The notes under the pieces are model-generated. The model did not search any database. It was not told the DNA's origin and worked only from the letters and a program-made list of their open reading frames with translations. A DNA stretch of 9,189 nt from DATMYQ01 sp035560935 (lineage in GTDB: Bacteria; Bacillota; Negativicutes; Sporomusales; Sporomusaceae): NCBI GenBank assembly GCA_035560935.1, contig DATMYQ010000220.1, positions 1 through 9,189 of the forward strand. Direction: 5' to 3'. Of this stretch, positions 6,501 through 9,189 are shown piece by piece. Numbering within the stretch: the stretch's first letter is position 1; every line of letters starts with the position of its first letter. The translations under genes and the position numbers were made by a program.

Positions 6501-7259
6501 TTGCATATCTTGTTGACCAACGACGACGGAATCTACGCACCGGGTATCCGTGCCTTATGGCAGGAGTTGTCGCAGATCGCCACCATCCTGGTGGTAGCGC
6601 CGGACAGCGAGCGCAGCGCCGTCAGTCAGGCCATCACCGTACATCAACCGATCCGGGTGGATCGGCACAAAATTGAGGCCATGCCGGATATCAGCGCCTG
6701 GCGGGTGGGGGGAACCCCCACCGATTGTGTAAAAATCGCATTGGAATCCCTATTGCCGGTTACGCCGGACCTGGTGGTTTCCGGCATCAATCAAGGAGCC
6801 AATCTGGGGACGGATGTGCTGTATTCCGGTACCGTCAGCGCCGCCATGGAAGGAGCCTTGCACGGGATTCCTTCACTGGCCGTTTCCCTGGACAGCTGGC
6901 AGTCTCACGATTTTGCCCCGGCAGCCCGCTTTACCCGCAAAATGATACTGACTTTGCAGGAAAACCATTTGCCGCCTTATACCCTGCTGAATATTAATGT
7001 ACCCGCGTTGCCGGAGAGTCAACTGACAACAACCGCCATCACCAAGCTGGGGAGCCGCCGTTATGAAAACACCTTTGAACGCCGTCTCGATCCTCGCGGA
7101 CGCCACTACTACTGGATGAGCGGAAAACTGGCCGACAGCGACAATGATCCGGACAGTGACGTCACCGCGGTAAAGGAAGGGAAAATTTCTGTTACCCCCG
7201 TCCATTTTGATCTGACCAATTATGAACTGATCCATGCTCTGGAACACTGGCAGTTATAA
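6501..7259 (+). CDS. surE: 5'/3'-nucleotidase SurE
   Basis: Metal-dependent phosphatase that removes phosphate from nucleoside monophosphates (and, in some homologues, short polyphosphate). It is cytosolic and linked to stationary-phase survival in E. coli. The 252-residue product has the metal ligands Asp8-Asp9 in TNDDG, Ser39 in the DSERSAVSQ segment and Asn97 in SGINQGANLG, followed by the family signature DVLYSGTVSAAMEG. I use the TTG at 6501: GGAGGG (6488-6493) sits 7 nt upstream and the protein then begins HILLTNDDG, matching the usual SurE N terminus. An ATG at 6486 would overlap that binding site and add five residues not typical of the family. It begins 32 nt after queE and ends 52 nt before the phosphorylase gene, so co-transcription with purine-related neighbours is possible. 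Confidence 0.95.
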   Translation: MHILLTNDDGIYAPGIRALWQELSQIATILVVAPDSERSAVSQAITVHQPIRVDRHKIEAMPDISAWRVGGTPTDCVKIALESLLPVTPDLVVSGINQGANLGTDVLYSGTVSAAMEGALHGIPSLAVSLDSWQSHDFAPAARFTRKMILTLQENHLPPYTLLNINVPALPESQLTTTAITKLGSRRYENTFERRLDPRGRHYYWMSGKLADSDNDPDSDVTAVKEGKISVTPVHFDLTNYELIHALEHWQL

Positions 7260-7311
7260 ACGCACAAACTTTTTTGCATTGAATAAAATTTAATGGAATA
7301 AAGGTGATGAC

Positions 7312-8106
7312 ATGATTAAAATTGCAATTATCGGCGGCACCGGTGTCTATGATCCCCGTATTCTCACCAATATCCGCGACGTGACCACGGTAACACCCTA
7401 TGGCATCGTCCATTGCAAAACCGGTGAGTTTGAGGGCCGGGAGGTGGCCTTTCTTCCCCGCCACGGCAGTGATCATTCCATCCCGCCGCACCTGATCAAC
7501 TATCGGGCCAATTTGTGGGCGCTGAAAAAACTGGGCGTGGAAAATATTATTGCCACCACGGCCGTCGGTTCGCTGAATCCGGCGATGAAACCGGGGGATT
7601 TTGTGGTTCTTGACCAATTTCTGGATTTCGTAAAAAATCGTGTTTGCACCTTTTATGAAGGCGGGGACCGAGGGGTGGTCCATGTGGATGTCACCTTTCC
7701 TTACTGTCCGGCCTTGCGCCAAACCGTCATCCAGGCCGCGGCGGCCCAACAAATTAAAATGCATGATGGCGGGACCTATGTTTGCGCCGACGGCCCCCGT
7801 TTTGAAACAGCAGCTGAAATCAAAATGTACGCTCAAATGGGCGGAGACCTGGTCGGCATGACCAACGTGCCGGAAGTGGTTTTAGCCCGGGAAGCGGAGA
7901 TGTGTTACACCACGGTTTCCATGGTTACCAACCTGGCGGCCGGTTTGTCGCCGCAGCCGTTGACCCATGGAGAAGTACTGGATATTATGGCCGCCAATAC
8001 CGATCATATTAAAAAATTGATTCTGGAAGCCATCCGCCGTATCGACCTGGAACGGTCCTGTTCCTGTCGTCAGGCGCTGGCGGAATATGGCGGCTTTAAG
8101 CTGTAG
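7312..8106 (+). CDS. mtnP: MTAP-family purine nucleoside phosphorylase, probably 6-oxopurine (methylthioinosine) type
   Basis: Phosphorolytic enzyme that releases a purine base and (methylthio)ribose-1-phosphate. The 264-residue length and motifs fit the trimeric MTAP/PNP family: GGTG (8-11, phosphate loop), PRHG (49-52), AVGSLNP (84-90), GPRFET (161-166), MTNVPE (183-188). The usual adenine-recognising Asp pair (MATDYD in human MTAP) is here MVTNLA, with Asn207 and Ala209. In PNPs an Asn at this place selects 6-oxopurines, and MTAP-like proteins with this change are known to prefer inosine or methylthioinosine. The name mtnP is therefore used for the family, not for proven methylthioadenosine specificity. 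The neighbour mtnA consumes methylthioribose-1-phosphate, so the likely substrate here is methylthioinosine. ATG at 7312 with AAGGTG (7301-7306), 5 nt upstream. Confidence 0.88.
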   Translation: MIKIAIIGGTGVYDPRILTNIRDVTTVTPYGIVHCKTGEFEGREVAFLPRHGSDHSIPPHLINYRANLWALKKLGVENIIATTAVGSLNPAMKPGDFVVLDQFLDFVKNRVCTFYEGGDRGVVHVDVTFPYCPALRQTVIQAAAAQQIKMHDGGTYVCADGPRFETAAEIKMYAQMGGDLVGMTNVPEVVLAREAEMCYTTVSMVTNLAAGLSPQPLTHGEVLDIMAANTDHIKKLILEAIRRIDLERSCSCRQALAEYGGFKL

Positions 8107-8123
8107 AAAGCGGTGATTCCATT

Positions 8124-9179
8124 TTGAAAACACTGGAATGGTCCGGAAATTCTCTGATCCTGCTGGATCAAACGAAACTGCCCAATGCCATCGAAAGTAT
8201 CGAGTGCGTTGACTGGCAGCGAGTGGCTCTCGCTATCCGTCGTTTGGAAGTGCGCGGCGCACCAGCCATCGGCGCGGCGGCAGCCTTTGGCTTCGTGTTG
8301 GGAGCCCGCGAAGCGGCAGCAGAAGCAGCGCCTGATCAGTGGCTCGATACACTGGCTGAAATTGGCGATGCTCTGCGTCAGACGCGCCCCACGGCGGTCA
8401 ATCTGTTCTGGGCGATTGACCGGATGGAGGCGGTGGTCCGCCGAATGACCAACGCAGACCGGCCTTCGTTATTGACGGCTCTGGAGGCGGAAGCGGTGGA
8501 AATTTCCGAGGAGGATCAACGGGTGAACGCGGCTATGGCGAAGCATGGCGCGGCGCTGTTCACCACGCCGACCGCTATTTTAACCCATTGCAACGCCGGA
8601 GCACTGGCCACGGTCGCCATTGGCACCGCGTTGGGAGTTATTCGCCAGGCCTGGAAGGAGCAGCATATCACCCGGGTTTTTGCCGATGAAACCCGTCCGC
8701 TGCTGCAGGGAGCCCGGTTGACTGCCTGGGAACTGACCCAGGATAAAATACCGGTGACCCTGATAACTGACAATATGGCCGGCTGGGTCATGAAAAACAA
8801 GATGGTGCAAGCCGTGATTGTGGGTGCTGACCGTATCGCCGCCAATGGCGATGTCGCCAACAAAATCGGCACTTACAGCGTTGCGGTGCTGGCGAAGGAA
8901 CATCACATTCCTTTTTATGTGGCCGCTCCCGGCTCCACCTTCGATTTTAGCATCGCCAGCGGTGTTGACATTCCCATCGAAGAACGCGCCGCGAGCGAAG
9001 TGACTTCCTTCGCCGGAGTCAATACGGCGCCGGCGGGCGTGGATGTGTTTAATCCTGCCTTCGATGTTACGCCTCACCATCTGGTGACCGCTATCATTAC
9101 CGAGCATGGCGTGCTGACGGCGCCTTATCCTGAAGCCATCGACCGCTTGCGGCAACTGCACAATTCCGAATTACACTAA
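8124..9179 (+). CDS. mtnA: S-methyl-5-thioribose-1-phosphate isomerase
   Basis: Isomerises methylthioribose-1-phosphate to methylthioribulose-1-phosphate, the step after the preceding phosphorylase, in methionine/methylthio salvage. The 351-residue product has the aIF2B/MtnA fold blocks: RGAPAIG (44-50), RPTAVN (88-93), the catalytic Cys156 in THCNAGALAT, DETRP (188-192) with QGARLTAWEL, NMAGWVM (217-223), and the catalytic Asp236 in VGADRIAANGD. The Cys/Asp pair and RGAPAIG distinguish it from eIF2B subunits and ribose-1,5-bisphosphate isomerase. The start is TTG at 8124, with GGTGA (8112-8116) 7 nt upstream. The gene lies 17 nt after the phosphorylase stop, so the two form an operon. It ends ten bases before the window edge with no terminator in view; further salvage genes may follow. 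Confidence 0.96.
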   Translation: MKTLEWSGNSLILLDQTKLPNAIESIECVDWQRVALAIRRLEVRGAPAIGAAAAFGFVLGAREAAAEAAPDQWLDTLAEIGDALRQTRPTAVNLFWAIDRMEAVVRRMTNADRPSLLTALEAEAVEISEEDQRVNAAMAKHGAALFTTPTAILTHCNAGALATVAIGTALGVIRQAWKEQHITRVFADETRPLLQGARLTAWELTQDKIPVTLITDNMAGWVMKNKMVQAVIVGADRIAANGDVANKIGTYSVAVLAKEHHIPFYVAAPGSTFDFSIASGVDIPIEERAASEVTSFAGVNTAPAGVDVFNPAFDVTPHHLVTAIITEHGVLTAPYPEAIDRLRQLHNSELH

Positions 9180-9189
9180 GATAAAATAT

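Noticed and set aside
7274..7302. Promoter in the surE-phosphorylase gap (TTGCAT ... AATAAA, or a TAAAAT at 7284-7289)
   Set aside because: The TTGCAT pair has a poor -10 and would start transcription inside the SD. The TAAAAT box has no acceptable -35 at 16-18 bp. AT-richness alone explains both.
7192..7836. Long open frame on the minus strand (214 codons)
   Set aside because: It lies opposite the end of surE and the first part of the phosphorylase gene, has no family resemblance and no ribosome binding site I can support. It looks like a shadow of the coding strand.
8580..9161. Long open frame on the minus strand (193 codons)
   Set aside because: Entirely antisense to mtnA, with low-complexity, His/Gly/Arg-rich composition typical of antisense reading of a GC-rich gene.

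Overview
This window comes from a bacterium and is almost entirely chromosomal housekeeping sequence, with all nine genes on the + strand. The strong GGAGG-type ribosome binding sites, the use of TTG or GTG in four of nine starts, sigma-A/70-type promoters and an intrinsic terminator fit the Bacillota. Phosphatidylethanolamine synthesis (psd-pssA), a WecG/TagA glycosyltransferase, deazapurine genes and methylthioribose salvage together would suit a diderm member such as Negativicutes/Sporomusales. That placement is an inference from gene content, not from a database match. I see no mobile element, CRISPR array, tRNA or rRNA.

Layout. (1) 26-1480 is guaB (IMP dehydrogenase), followed by a 225-bp gap that holds a long hairpin and a promoter. 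(2) 1706-5206 is a cell-envelope block: a WecG/TagA-family glycosyltransferase, then psd and pssA (overlapping by 4 bp and preceded by a near-consensus promoter), then a membrane-bound family 2 glycosyltransferase. The block ends at an intrinsic terminator at 5252-5282. (3) 5366-6468 is queD-queE, overlapping by 4 bp, for the 7-deazaguanine (queuosine/preQ0) pathway. (4) 6501-7259 is surE, a nucleotidase. (5) 7312-9179 is an MTAP-family phosphorylase followed by mtnA, two consecutive steps of methylthioadenosine/methylthioinosine salvage. Groups 3 to 5 are closely spaced with no visible terminator between them, so they may be co-transcribed.

How the genes work together. Psd and PssA are the consecutive enzymes CDP-DAG to phosphatidylserine to phosphatidylethanolamine. 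QueD and QueE are consecutive steps from dihydroneopterin triphosphate to 7-carboxy-7-deazaguanine. The phosphorylase and MtnA turn a methylthio-nucleoside into methylthioribulose-1-phosphate. Purine chemistry (GuaB, QueDE, SurE, phosphorylase) recurs across the window, but nothing shows that these units are co-regulated.

Points worth a second look. A run of ten C lies inside the TagA-like gene, where loss of one C gives an immediate stop, so it is a candidate phase-variation tract. A compact H-type pseudoknot can be drawn that would hide the ribosome binding site of the family 2 glycosyltransferase. The MTAP-family enzyme has Asn where adenine-specific MTAPs have Asp, which predicts 6-oxopurine (methylthioinosine/inosine) specificity. 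A long hairpin without a U tract follows guaB. I found no clearly new multi-gene system.
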